Positions 1-12,900 of a DNA stretch of 64,000 bases are shown here, piece after piece; the first letter of the stretch is position 1, and the number at the start of each line of letters is the position of its first letter. Source of the DNA: Mytilus trossulus (taxonomy: Eukaryota > Mollusca > Bivalvia > Mytilida > Mytilidae); contig NC_086386.1 of assembly GCF_036588685.1 (NCBI RefSeq), positions 76,320,682 to 76,384,681 on the forward strand, written 5' to 3'. The translations under genes and the position numbers were made by a program. The notes beneath the pieces were generated by a model. That model searched no databases. It was given only the letters and a program-made list of their open reading frames with translations, and was not told the origin of the DNA.

Positions 1-763
1 ATGAGTAAGGTCTTCACATGAAAATTTAATGTCTTTAATATTCTAATGACATTTGTACAATTATAAAAAAACACCAAAGGACGACTTCATATCAGAACAT
101 ATGAAAGAAGAGACGGTGGCATTTTTTTGTTTTTATTTCTCAGTACTTCGTATTCACTTACAAAATCCCATCTTACAGCTTTTCTCAAATTTAAAATAGG
201 GTTAATATTCACGATTCACGTATTTATGAACAGTTATGTGCTTAAAAAAGCAATTGATTAATTGAATGTAAGTTTAAACGACACTTTCATATATGTCAGT
301 TTCTTCGTGGTGGTCAGTTTTTGTAAATGGAGAATGCCTGAATGACCGAAAAAAACCAACCACCTTCTAATGGAAACTAAAAAACATATCTAATTTACGA
401 AATTAATGATCGACTAGTCTTACACTGGTTCAATACCAATCGACCACCATGTCCTCACCAAAACTCGGCAAAGATATCACCATCATAAAGAAGTTGGTAG
501 ATACAATGTGGTAAAAAGGTAACAGGTTTTAAGGATCTTTAGACATCAGTTTTGTTTATAGCCTCTTGTATATTTTGTACTTAATCTTCATTCAGATCGC
601 GGATGATTAATGAACAGACTTATAAAACGTGCACCTTATTGACCAACTCGTAAGTTGTATCAAGAGGAAATTTTATCTTTAATCTTGTTACTGTACATGT
701 GTTCTCTGGTTTCAAAAGCATATGAGTTCTGAGAATTAGTAGACTACTTTTGCAAATATGAAA

Positions 764-1293
764 CAGTTACGTGGGAACGGAACTGTACGGTTTTCTAATA
801 ATTTGATCATTCTGGAGACTGTCAAGCGGGGCTCCGACATTCGAAAAATAACAAAATGCTTGATGGAAACTTTGGCGAACTCTAATGTTACTATATATAA
901 CGTTTCTGCTTTAATTTTTATTGCTTAAAAATTCATAATGTAAATATGAAATAATCAAATAATCAAAAAGTTATATGCATCCAAACGTTCCCCTTAGAAT
1001 GGTAGAGCTTCGTCGAAAACGATCAAAAATGTCACACAGCAGCGATCAAACATTTCTAAGTAACGTCGATAAACAAATCGTTGCTATCATAATTTTGAGA
1101 TGTACCCTTTCTGATATATAGTCTGACCCGTATGAAAGTTTCAAAGCCATTGTTCCAGTAGAAATCCAAATATATTAATTTTCTCCATGCCAGATTTTTT
1201 TATTGACTGTACAATCGCTTTTAAGTGTACTGTACTATCACTCGAAGCCTTCCTGTACAATCACTTGGAGCTTTTCTGTATGATCGCTTGGCC
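764..1293 (-). repeat. Inverted-duplication arm 1 (copy of 3438-3970)
   Basis: The reverse complement of this stretch aligns over nearly its whole length with 3438-3970. Shared blocks include CTCCAAGTGATT, AGGAAGGCT, GATGCAT, CGCTTGACAGTCTC and AAAACCGTACAGTT. In this arm the equivalent of the candidate gene A start codon runs into TAA, so it looks like a decayed copy of the region just upstream of gene A. Only small indels and scattered substitutions separate the arms. Confidence 0.75.
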
Positions 1294-3437
1294 AAATTTA
1301 TTAAATACATTGCATATTCATATGCATTGCATTGATTATTCTTGTCTGTCCTATTATATTCATCTATGGTATTTGAAATGAAACAAACTGAACACAAAAC
1401 CAGTCATTTAGACACCTTTTAAGGTGACTATATCAGAGTCAAAAACAAAATTCGTACAATAAATATAAAAATATATTCTCCCGGCCACAGGAGACCAAAA
1501 TGACTCAGAAATTAACAAATATAGGGCCATCGTACGGCCTTCAACAATAAGCAAAGCTCAAATTACATAGTCAGCTCTAAAAGACAAAAAAAACAATGTA
1601 AAACAATTCAATCGAGAAAAATAATGGTATAATTTATGTAAAAAAAATGAACGAAAAACACATATTTAACACATAAACAAACAACAACTGAAGGATACAA
1701 AAAAAAAGACAGTACAAATTATGTAAAAAATCACTAATCTAAAATAAATATGCAAATAATCCTCGTACAAAATAAATATCATTAGTTACATAATGTGCTA
1801 GTGACCTAATACGGTATATATTGGGTCAGTAAATTCCTAATGGGATGAGAGCTAATTTCGCTCGCATCCTCATATGAAATTTACTGACTTAGCACACTAT
1901 GTAACGAATTTATCTTTTCGTGTGACCTTTCAAAATGAGCAAGTCTTCAATACTGTTAACATTAAGAAACTACTTCCATTGATCTTACAAAAGCAAGTAC
2001 CAACAATAACAACTTGTAAGGTTTGAATGTGTTTTATTTATTTTAATCTTAATCATCAGTTTCTGCGTTTGTTGAAATCTGTACTTTTTTTCTCAGTACC
2101 GTTTTGTTTTTATAAAGAAACGTAACACCACATCTAACTGTGTATGAAATAATCCAAACCTCCCGACAAACCTAATATGTAATCTCCACGATGGCGCTTT
2201 TAACCAATCATATTCCTAGAAATGTATAGGAGGTAAAATAATTATGTTTACCTAAAAGGTGACTAGATGCTCTGGAAGGGTAAGCATATTTTGAATTTAA
2301 CTTAATATATCATTTACCAGCAATTTAAAAAATATATATAAACGTCTTTGATCATTTGAACAAAGAATGTTTCATCACAGGATCGGGATGTTGTAACTAG
2401 ATAAAGGAATTCGAATGGGGAATTGTGGTAGCTAATCACGGATTCAATAAAAGACACGTATAGGTCAATAAATATTATATCAAAATAAGAAGCGGTATAA
2501 TTTCAAATGAGATGTCTATGTATTAACGTGACAAGCTAAAGCTACTGGTGGAATAGCTTCCGTAAAATTTATTTTATCAGTGATCGTGTAGGACTTGTTA
2601 TCTGAAAGGCAATCAAAACACAAATCCTTACAGATTAGTTTTTAGCAGTGTCACGCTCCAGGAACTTTTCAATATTTCTAATATAAAATCCGAGGAAAGA
2701 AAGAAACAGTTTTTTTTTAGTGAGAACAACATTAAATCAAACTTCGAGCTCTTGACTTAGAACAGGTACATAAATAATTTGACGGGGTTAAACAAGTATG
2801 TGTGAACTCTGTTCTCTCCATAACTGGCGCAACACAAGACCAAACTATAAAAAAATCAGTTGAATGATCGGGTCATCATTCAATACTATCATTGACGATA
2901 TCAGACCAGGTGCGGATCAAGCCTACTAAAAACATCCAAACCAATGAACAACGCAAACAAAATAAAACCAAATCGAACTCCCTCTCCCCGCATACCGGAT
3001 CCACTAAGGCAGACTGCACCCATTGAAATAAAATCTTCAAACATCAGTTACACTTTCGAATATGTAATTTAGGTTACAGTAAAAAAAAATGATAACAATA
3101 CCAAATAACTGTTATATAATCGTAAAAGAAACGGAAAGACAAAATCATATAAGGCATATGTTGCATTGGATTGCAGTACTGTTTATAAATATGTATATGA
3201 CAGAAGTCTCATTGAAACATAGCTGACCATGAATGTGGCAGGAGAGATATAAGTAAGCATAATCTACCTGATTGTTATAATTATCCATATGCCAAAAAAA
3301 CAACATAAACACTTGAAACTATTACAGCAAAATGCAATGCGTGTGTAGGTAAAGGTAATTCTTTTGTCTAGCTTACTTGCTAGCTGGACTGTGACGTCTT
3401 CATGAGGTAAGCTAGATTACCTTTCTTCGGGAGTAGT
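1294..3437. other. Spacer between the inverted arms; repeats only
   Basis: I see no gene. It holds a mussel-type dispersed repeat at about 1490-1575 (CGTACGGCCTTCAACAAT), an imperfect hairpin at 1781-1910, and A-rich low-complexity DNA. The first 760 bases of the window are equally featureless. Confidence 0.6.
1781..1910. repeat. Imperfect foldback (MITE-like) element
   Basis: The left arm has GTTACATAATGTGCTAGT and CAGTAAATTCCTAATGGGATGAGAG. The right arm has CTCGCATCCTCATATGAAATT, then TACTGACTTAGCACACTATGTAAC, its near reverse complement. The left arm carries about 24 extra bases (GACCTAATACGGTATATATT...). The loop is only a few bases. Confidence 0.65.
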
Positions 3438-3970
3438 CTAGTTGGCCAAACGATTAACAGAAAAGCTCCAAGTGATTATACAGGAAGGCTCCGAGTGATA
3501 GTATAGTACACTTGCAAGCGATTGAACAGTCAATCAAATTACCCGACATGGAGAAAACTGAATTTATTTGGAATTCAACTTGAAAAATAACTTTAAAGTT
3601 TAAGACAGGTAGGACAATATTCAGAAAGGGCACATGTAAACATTCTGATAGCAACGATTGGTGTTTCCATGTTATTTTAGAATTTTTGATCGCTGTTGTA
3701 ACACATTTTTGATCGTTTACACGGAGCTCCACTATTCTAAGGAAACGTTTGGATGCATAGATCTTTTGTATTGTTTTATTAGCTTATATTTACACAAAGA
3801 ATGTTAAAGCAATCAAAACTTGAAGCAGAGACGTTATTTAGTAACATTAGAGTTCAGCAAAATTTGCATCAAGCGACTTGTTATTTTTCGATTTACGGAG
3901 CTACGCTTGACAGTCTCCCGAATTGCCAAAGTATTTGAAAACCGTACAGTTATGTTCCCACACTGTAATA
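3438..3970 (+). repeat. Inverted-duplication arm 2, upstream of gene A
   Basis: This is the partner of 764-1293, in opposite orientation with about 2.1 kb between the arms. It contains the candidate first coding exon of gene A and about 360 bp of upstream sequence. The similarity stops near 3970, just before exon 2. The minus-strand ORF at 3454-3732 lies in this arm and has no recognisable product. Confidence 0.75.
3801..3930 (+). CDS. TRPM-like: Gene A candidate exon 1 (start codon uncertain)
   Basis: An ATG at 3801 opens a 43-codon frame (MLKQSKLEAETLF...) that contains FSIYGAT, reminiscent of the start of the TRPM SLOG domain. A GT at 3931 would leave one base, which is the phase exon 2 needs. 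Against it: the donor (aaa|gtattt) is weak, the intron would be only 83 bp, and about 15-20 residues usual in TRPM before the 'AWI' motif would be missing. The stretch lies inside an inverted duplication, and its copy near 780-920 on the minus strand is not under obvious coding constraint. An alternative start is the ATG at 4001, which runs into exon 2 without an intron. Confidence 0.35.
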
Positions 3971-6900
3971 TACAGGAAAGTCTATTATGTCATGTGAGTC
4001 ATGGGTGTTGTAGATTCTTGGATTGTTACTTGTGGTACAGAATCAGGAGTAGTCAATTTCATCGAGGAAGCGGTAAACGAACATTCAACTTTAGAAAAAT
4101 ACAACATTCCTATTGTTGGACTTATGTCAGAGAGAGTAATAAATGAGGTAATTAACTGTTAATGTAATGTTGTGAAATTGATTTAAATTCCAATAAAAAG
4201 TAAAATCAACTCCGAGGAAAATTAAAAAAAGAAAATCCATAATCAAATGGCAAAATACAAAGCTCAACCACATCAACAACTGTCGTATTCTTGACTTGGT
4301 ATAGGCTTTTTCCTATGCAGAAAATAATGGATTCAACCTATTTGTACAGCTTGCTAAACCTCTCAATGGTATGGCAATGACTCCAAATTTCATTATATAG
4401 ACAACGATACGTGAAAAAAAACCTGACACAATAAAAGAAAAATGTTAAAAATAGGGATACAACAGTCAATATTGTCTTATCATCTTAATCACTTTTTAAA
4501 AAAGAACGATTGTAACAAGGAAGCACACAAATGCCTACAGCAAATGAAATTCATAACGTTTATGCATGAAGCATGTACAATAGCAATACATTTGTTTTTC
4601 GCTTTTTTTTATCAATTTGAAAGTGAAAATAGGTTTTAAAAACATAATTATTCAATTGAAAAATGTACAGTAACTTTAATATGGTGATGATGTGTACTAA
4701 AACAACTGAACAGATATTAGTTGACGAAAAACGTGAACAGGTACTAGATCTGTCGTGGGGGATAAATCTAAATATTATTTGAAAAAAACACAGACAATGA
4801 CCTAGTGAATTACTGTCAACCCGTTTATTTGTTATCTATAGAGAAGAATCTGTTTCGGATTATAGATAACATGATAAAATAATAAGTAGTTCTTTTCAAA
4901 TACCTGTTGTCATTGTTTTAGATGACGTCATTCTGATTTCAAATAAATTTAACATGTTTTTCTGTTTCAATAAATATTTCCGTTCTAAAAATCTGGTTCA
5001 AATTTATCGAACATTTTCTTTACAGAATAGGACGATTGATTTGGATACAATTACAATGAACTTCAATGTCAAAACGTATAAGCAAATACGAAAAGAAATA
5101 ATTGTATAAACGTTTTATGGATAACTATATGTCAATATCAGCTTCAATCAACATGTTGTTATTTGCTTACAAAGAGTAAAAACTAATATTTATTCTCATT
5201 TTTGCTTGTTTGGTGATAAGGGATATAGCAATATACTATAATAAAATGATTTTCTTTTGCAAGATTAAACCTCTTGGTAAACATGTAAAGGTTGAAAAAA
5301 TCATCAAAGAAACAGTCAAAAGTGTTAGAACTCCTATTTGGTCAACAAAGGAGACATTAGATCCAAACCATACCCAGTTTATTGTCGTGAAAGATTCCTT
5401 TGAAAAAAACTCCAAACGTAGTGCTTCATCTGAATGTAGAGAGGCTTTTGAAAGTTTCTTGTCGAATATTAATGACACAGGTAAGTGTTTGATAATATTA
5501 AGATCGAGCCAAACAAACATGAATACTGATTCAGTGATTAAGAATTTAACTTAGCACCAAATGGATTTCTAGTGAAGTGAGGATATTGCCATAATTTAAG
5601 TATCACTGCTATGCAAATAGCATTACATTACCAAATATTCTGAAATTGCAAGTAGTTTAAAAATTAACAATGATAACTGTCAAAATAATAAGGAAAAATT
5701 TAAATACTCTAATGACCATTAATGTACGTTGCAAAATGTAAAATTAAAACAAAAAACTCGATGGTGAGAAATTATAGATTAGTTAAAAAAAAAGACAACC
5801 ATGATCATTAGAAATTTTAGTCGTGTTTTTCAATCCGACCCGCTGAAAATCGTTTTTTCTATAGTATTGACCTTGTATCATGTATATAAAATATCGTTTA
5901 TGCTGAGGATAAAATTCGAATATCACGGCCAGACCATGCGTAAATTTCCAACAAACGTATGGCTTCCATAAATTACTCATTCAACACATATATCGCTTAA
6001 TGTTGTGTTTTTCAAAAATATACGATTTGTATAGAAAATATATAATATTTGGTGTTTTTGCTATTTTAATGTAGATTGCAAACATGCTCAGTATGAAACC
6101 AATGCAATATTGCCTATTGTCTTGGTACTACTAGAAGGAGGTATTGACGCACTGAAAACAACCTGGAGTGTACTGAAAAATAACAACCCTGTTGTTGTCA
6201 TTGAGGGTTCTGGTGGAGCAGCAGATTTTCTCTCAATGTGTCATCAAGAACACAATAGGTTTTCATTCTCTGCATTACATGTGTGGTCTTCTAATTTTTC
6301 CAATTTCTAGCTTTCATAATTTATTTAGATATTTTTTTAAATAATTATATCTTGTATCATACACTTAATTATATCCCTTGCAGGCAGTGGTCCTTTTTTT
6401 TGCGAAAACCATACGAGATACAACTGCAACAAGTATATTACGGTTATTATTAACTCGAGTCACTTACGTTTAATTATTAAAAGCGCGAGGCTTGCCTAGC
6501 TTTTTAAATAATTAAAATCTTATTGTTTAGATATGAGAAATATTTTAATACACGAGTTACAGTTGCTCATCGTGCATGAAAATAATAAATTATGCCATTT
6601 TACACATGCAATTATACTTTCAAAGACAACAGATAATTATCTAAAAACAAATAGTGTCGAATTGAGAGCAGATTAGATAGAATATACATAAATGATTGAT
6701 TTAAAATCAAAATGTAATAACATAATTGAGCTGCGTCGGATAGAAATCGACCTAATGTAAGTATGGACTATTCTGAGCGTTTTACTCATTTACGAATGTG
6801 CTTAAGACAGTAGTTTCTTTCAAATCTGATGTGGTCGGGAGTTGATTATTTTCGAGACGTGCATTCTACAGTATTCTTTCTTTCTGTCATGTACTTTTTA

Positions 6901-9900
6901 ATACTATTGATACATGTAACAATCAGCATTTGAATACTCTCATTGGTACGTGAGCCGTAAGATGCTAATATAGGGTCAAGGGACTGAATATTTTTTTATG
7001 TGTTTTAATCATGAATGTGTGACATGAAAAATAAAATACCAACATGCAATAACTGCAAATTCTACGGTTTGTATGATAGATACAGTTTTTATGTTGTAAC
7101 CTGGTAACAAAACAAATTGAAAAATATAAAGTGTGAGACTTTTCTTTCACTTAACGTTTATCATTTTGATTTGATGTATAATTTGAATAGGAAGACTGAC
7201 AGTGAACAAGTAAAGCTGTCAGAATACGTTGAAAATTTACACAAATTAATAAGGAAATGCTTTGAAGATAAATCCTATGAGATGAAAAAAGAGGCAACTA
7301 AGTGGGCAACGGAGTGTTTGACGAAACATGAATTGGTATGAATTTATTTGTAGATAAACAGTAGAGAAGGTATGGTTGCGACCTTCTTTAAATTACATAC
7401 AAACGCATCTTTAGACAGCGATGTGCACACAATTGGTCCCATAGTCATTTCCCGTTATGAAAGTTAATATAATATAGCGAATTGTGTAAATCTGGTCAAG
7501 TACCCTTTTTCTGCTTGCTATTGATATGATGTATCCAAGTGTTGCATGTAGTTTTATTTAACTGTCCACTGTTGCAAACATAGTTGGTGACTACAAACTT
7601 AGAAATAATGGTTGTTAATTTGCTATTTGCGGTAATTTACCAGGTTTATATGAGCTTATACGGTTTCAAAAGTAATCTATTTCCCGAACTGTTGAGTCAA
7701 ATAAAACATCTATTTCCCCTACATTATGGTGCTGTTATTTGGCATATTTAACAACAACCAGTACATGTACATACAATTTTAACAAAGACACATTTTAACC
7801 GACTATTGTAAGTAAAAGAGTAAACTCCTAAAATACTGCCATTCTTGATTCCATAAGTAGATTAATTATGTAATGAAATATCTTCAAACTGTTTTAATAA
7901 GAAAGCCATTTGATCTTTGGCAAACGGTTTGGTATCATCGTGCAAAAGTCAAACAGAAAAGAAATGTGTATAATATCCAAGATGAAACGAGTGCATGTGT
8001 TTTTTCTACTTGTTCTAATTATATTTTTCATTTCACTGATTCTGTTTATAAATGTTTTTTCGCAGCATGACGATAATATGTTTGGTGTACAGTTAATGTG
8101 TTTCGAAATCGCCCCCTATGTAACCGAAAACTTATCCATATGGAATGATCCCTCAAAAAGCGCAAAAGTCATCGCTTAAAGACTTTTCCCAAAATATCCT
8201 TAACATTTAATATGTCCGTTGAATGTGTTACATTGCTGTTTAGTAAAATGTAATACAAATAAAAAGTCCTTCAATTTTTTTCGTTGAAAAAACATAATGC
8301 TTTTGTTTTGATTATAAGGGCTTTCCATTTTTCTGTTGAAAGACCTTTCGTTTTTGTTCAGATTATAAGGTGGTTCAAATTTTCTTTTGAAAGACCTTTT
8401 GCTTTTATTTTGAACATCTATTTTTTTCTTCTATTGTTTGTGGTTCATGCGCTGTTTTGTTATTTCAAAAGTTGTCGCTTAGATATTTTTCTAACACCGC
8501 ATAACCGAATATTTATCAAAATTTTCATAAGTTAATACAATAGACGCTCGTTTCATCATTTTAAGACTCACCAAGGCGATCAGATCAAAATATTGATAAA
8601 ACTTTGCTTTAAAGTCAAAGGACGTTATGCATTAAATTAAAACCCGACCTTGAAAAATCAAACCGGAAGTGACATGTTGTGTTGCCAGCAAAGTATTTCG
8701 CTTTTTTTTTTTCAAACAGATAAATTTTACATCAAAATAAACTTACATTTAAAGATTTAATAGTTTGAAAAGCCACAACAGAGCTTCTAAAACTGTATTT
8801 TTCCATAGCATTCAATTTATAAAATCAAGAAATTCATACGTTATGAATCACTGGTTAAATGTTAAAAGTATGACTCTTTTCAATTTAGTATATCAATATT
8901 GTGCTTCATGTACCTTTGTTTGTCATTTTTTTTAGTCATTGCGTTGTCAGGTTTTTTTTCGAATTTGAATTTGGTACTTCTTTCCACTCTATGACAATTG
9001 TTTCCACAAATCCGTTGTCGTTTACTGGAATTTGATCTATCGGATAAGATGTATCATCAGAGCTGTAACTTCATAATTAACAAAATAGTTATCACATGTA
9101 CTCGTAAAACGGAATCTCAAAACCCTATAAAAACTTTTGATATCACCCTTAGTGTTCTAGTTGTTTACCTGTTACTGAGACATTTGTCTTATATATTGTT
9201 ATGTAGAATTGTCAAATTGACTGTCGACATTGTATTGTCAGTTCGTTTTTCATTAATGATATGGGAAATCACATTGCAATCATCCAAATAAAAACACACA
9301 TGAGAAGTGACAGAAATATAGTGTCTTTTGATTTATGGCCATTATTTCACTCGGGATGCAATAAAGACAAAGTTGCATACACATTCTTGTTATCATCATT
9401 ATATTACATTTTTTATAACAACTGGATCATTATTGAACGAAATGATAATGTGTTTTGTGCAGTTATAAGATCCGCTTTATCCCGGAATTTAAGTCAGTCT
9501 TTTTTTTTAACTTTGTAGATTCATGTATATTCAATGGAGGAACAAACAACTAAATTAGACGATCTGATTCAAAAGGCAATTTTTGGCAAATATACAGGTA
9601 ACCGTAGATAAAAAAAAAGTTTTGCAACTAACACTTTCACACTTTGCTATAAACCACTTTAATTCCGTTATCCTTAACAAATATGTATTGCTATATTGTT
9701 ATAGTACAATCCATTTAAACGAGAAGCTGGATACACATATACACACTTTATGCATTTTTGCTTTTGGAGGATTTGAGCCTAAATGTAAACAAAATGTTAT
9801 ATACAAATTTTGTACTTTTTCAAAATAGTTTTTTTTTCTATGTTATGTTTTACAATCATTGCGTCATCTTCTAGGGACATGTTTCTTAAACATTTTCAAT

Positions 9901-12900
9901 CATTTAAAGTTCATGAACTACGTTACTAACTTGTATCGCAAATACTGAATCAAAGTCCTTCCCATCAAGAAAATACAACAAAATTAATTACAAATGTGTA
10001 TGTAAAATAGTTTTACAAACATTGATCAATGGTAAGAATTGAAATATACACATGGAAAAAAGTATTGCAACACCTTGATTTTTTAAAACTTGAAAAATCA
10101 TCCTCTTTTTTGGATGAAATATAATAAAATATGTGTATAATATTATTGTATCATAGTTTATGATAACATTGGCATTGAAACGAACAAAAAATGTTTGAAA
10201 AAAAAATGATTTATATAACCACAATTTTAATAACAAAATGAAGTGGGTTTTTTTTGTACAAAAAAAATGCATTTTACAACTTTTACTGTAGTCGAACTTT
10301 ACAATCTCAGATATTTCAAAATTAATCTTCAGATGACTGTTCACATCATGGTTGATCGTTATACGCCAAAGAATTAGTACTTTGTGCGCAGCCTCCATTC
10401 AAACGGATAAGCCCATCTAAATGTTTTCTGATTCCTGCCATAAATCGACTAATTTGTTGCTAAGGTAGCAGCAACCATTTCTGATGAAGGGCATTGTTTA
10501 TTTCATGATGTGTTTGAACTCGGATGTCTTTTTGCGCACTTTCCGCCCAATCGGGCCAAGGAAGATAAACCGAATACCATTTGAACATTGGATCTTCCTC
10601 CACGATGCTTATTTACAACTTTGGCGAGCTCTGCACTACATTGGATACGGAAAACTGTGTGTACGTTCGTTAGCAAAGGTCTACGAAATGGTCTTATACA
10701 TGTAGCACGATAACCAGTAGCGATGAGTCGATCTCGAACATTTTTTGTTAAAGTGCTCCTGTATGAACACCACTCTCTTTTTAAGATTGTCTTGTATGCA
10801 ATGGATTTCCTTCTGACCAACCTTCATTATTATTTATGTTCTCTAGCAAATGGTATAGGGGGTCTTCATTATCTCTGAAGGTCTTTAACAGTTTTTATTG
10901 CGTGATTTTTATTCTCAAAACGACTTATAGTAGAATTGTGATGACCAACAATACGTGCAGTTGTTACAGCGACATCCCTGCTTCTCTAATGCTGATAATC
11001 TGCCATCTTGCTGCAGTTAAGAGTTGTCAAGGACCCATTACAAAGTGTCAATCACATAACTTGGTTAAATAAACTGTTGAAAACAATGAGGATAAAAGCA
11101 TCTGTTTTGCTGTTTACGGGTAGAGTAGCTGCATGTGCAGATAAAAACTTATCGAGTCGATATGTATTGATTTAACTCAGCTGATACTTGAATAATGTTT
11201 AAGTAGTTCTATTTTACCAAATTAGATCACCAAAATATAAAGAGTGTTTTTTAAATTTCAATTTCAATTTGGTGTTGCATTGCCTTTTTCCATGTGTATA
11301 GAAGGGGTTTGAAAGTCCTGTGGTGCCTCCTGACTATGTGGGGAAAATTGAATGAAAGTTTCGGCATTATATGCATAAGAATGTATAATATAGAACTGTA
11401 ATTGTTTATCTAAAGTGAGCATCATTCATTTATCATGTTTGTAACTGTATCAGCTGACAGTATTATAAATTTAGTACTATTGTTGTCATTTCATATTTTC
11501 TAAGAATACTTTCATGCGGAAGACAATCTTGAAAGAGGGCTGACAAGCAGATATACTCCAAAAATCAATGCTGTACAGAAACAACTTAAACTTGTTGCAA
11601 AATGGAAAAATTATGATATTGCAAAGAAAGAAATCTTTATAGCCGAAAACAGAAACGACCTTACCTGTTTACAAGTAAAGTATACATGTTTGAGAAATTG
11701 TCATATAATCATTATGTTTGATGTGTATGTCAATCAATAGTTGTTTTATATATACACGTGTTAAAAGTTGTATACTACTACAAAGAGGTAAACAAGAAAA
11801 TATTTAATATCCATGACTTTTTTTTTTGGTAAGAATTATTATAAATCAATCTAATATAACCAATAGTATCATTAAAACTAATAATTCCTTATTGCTGCCT
11901 TTTTGTAATTGTTCTGCAATGTTTTTCTTACAAAATCCTAATGCATTATTCTGTTTGTTTTTTCATTTGTTTGATTGTTTTCTACTGTGTTTTGCTGATA
12001 TAATTCTTTTCAAATTACAGGAACTAAACGAAACAAGGATGACCCATTTGAAAAATGAAACATTAAAAGTAGTCGACCAATGCAGTCAGAAGAATAAAAA
12101 GAAAATATTATTAGAGTATTATACGGAATTCGCAAAGGATGTACTACATGTAATTTTTTTAATACTATACTAGACATATTTTTCAAAGATGTAATGACAT
12201 TTCATTCGCGTTGCTTCTAGATTAGTTGAGTTCAATGAAAATAACTAAAATATTTAGATTCTTTGAAAATCAATATTTGTGCTGATTCTGTCGATCAGAA
12301 TTATACATGTTATATAGCTAACAAAGCAGTAGTAGTGATGGTTACAGCCAGAAGATATTTCTATTTACAGTTTGAAGGAATATACAGGACGAACTACCCA
12401 ATGGGCAAGAACAGGCCAAACTTTTTTGCGATCATTAACAAGGCTACATACTTTACGAATGTTTCAAAATCGTTTGCAGCGTTGATAAAGAACATGAATG
12501 ATCAGTTTTTCTTAGAACAGGAAGGTGACTTACGGAGAATAGTACAAGGATTCGTTGATGTAAGTTCGATAAGAAAATTATCTTTTTCATCAAAAGGATA
12601 ATTTTGAATACGTTAGTGTTTGTGTTTGTATTTTTTAGTTCTTTTTTTATATATATATACGCCCGTTTACGGTATATAGTTGTCCATTCATCACTCTGTC
12701 AACAGGTCGAACAATTACTAACAAATGTTTAAACTAATTTGCATTAAACTTTGGAGAATCGTTTATATTTGTTGGGATATGTTTCTAATCGATTTTTATA
12801 TACATGTATTTTGGTTTATACGTAACCAAGTTATGGATTTTTATTCATAATAAAACATCATCGAATCGTTAATTTGTCTTATGTCTATGACTCTATAATG

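Noticed and set aside
3820..4146. 108-codon plus-strand ORF overlapping gene A exon 2
   Set aside because: It reads exon 2 in a different frame from the one giving the TRPM motif SWIVTCGTESG; its product has no family features.
5236..5520. 94-codon minus-strand ORF
   Set aside because: It is the antisense shadow of gene A exon 3.
8284..8535. 83-codon ORF with a hydrophobic, Phe-rich product
   Set aside because: It derives from a short tandem T-rich repeat; no start context, splice context or homology supports it.
9988..10398. 136-codon minus-strand ORF
   Set aside because: It covers the terminal part of Tc1-like copy 1 and adjoining sequence; it is not an independent gene.
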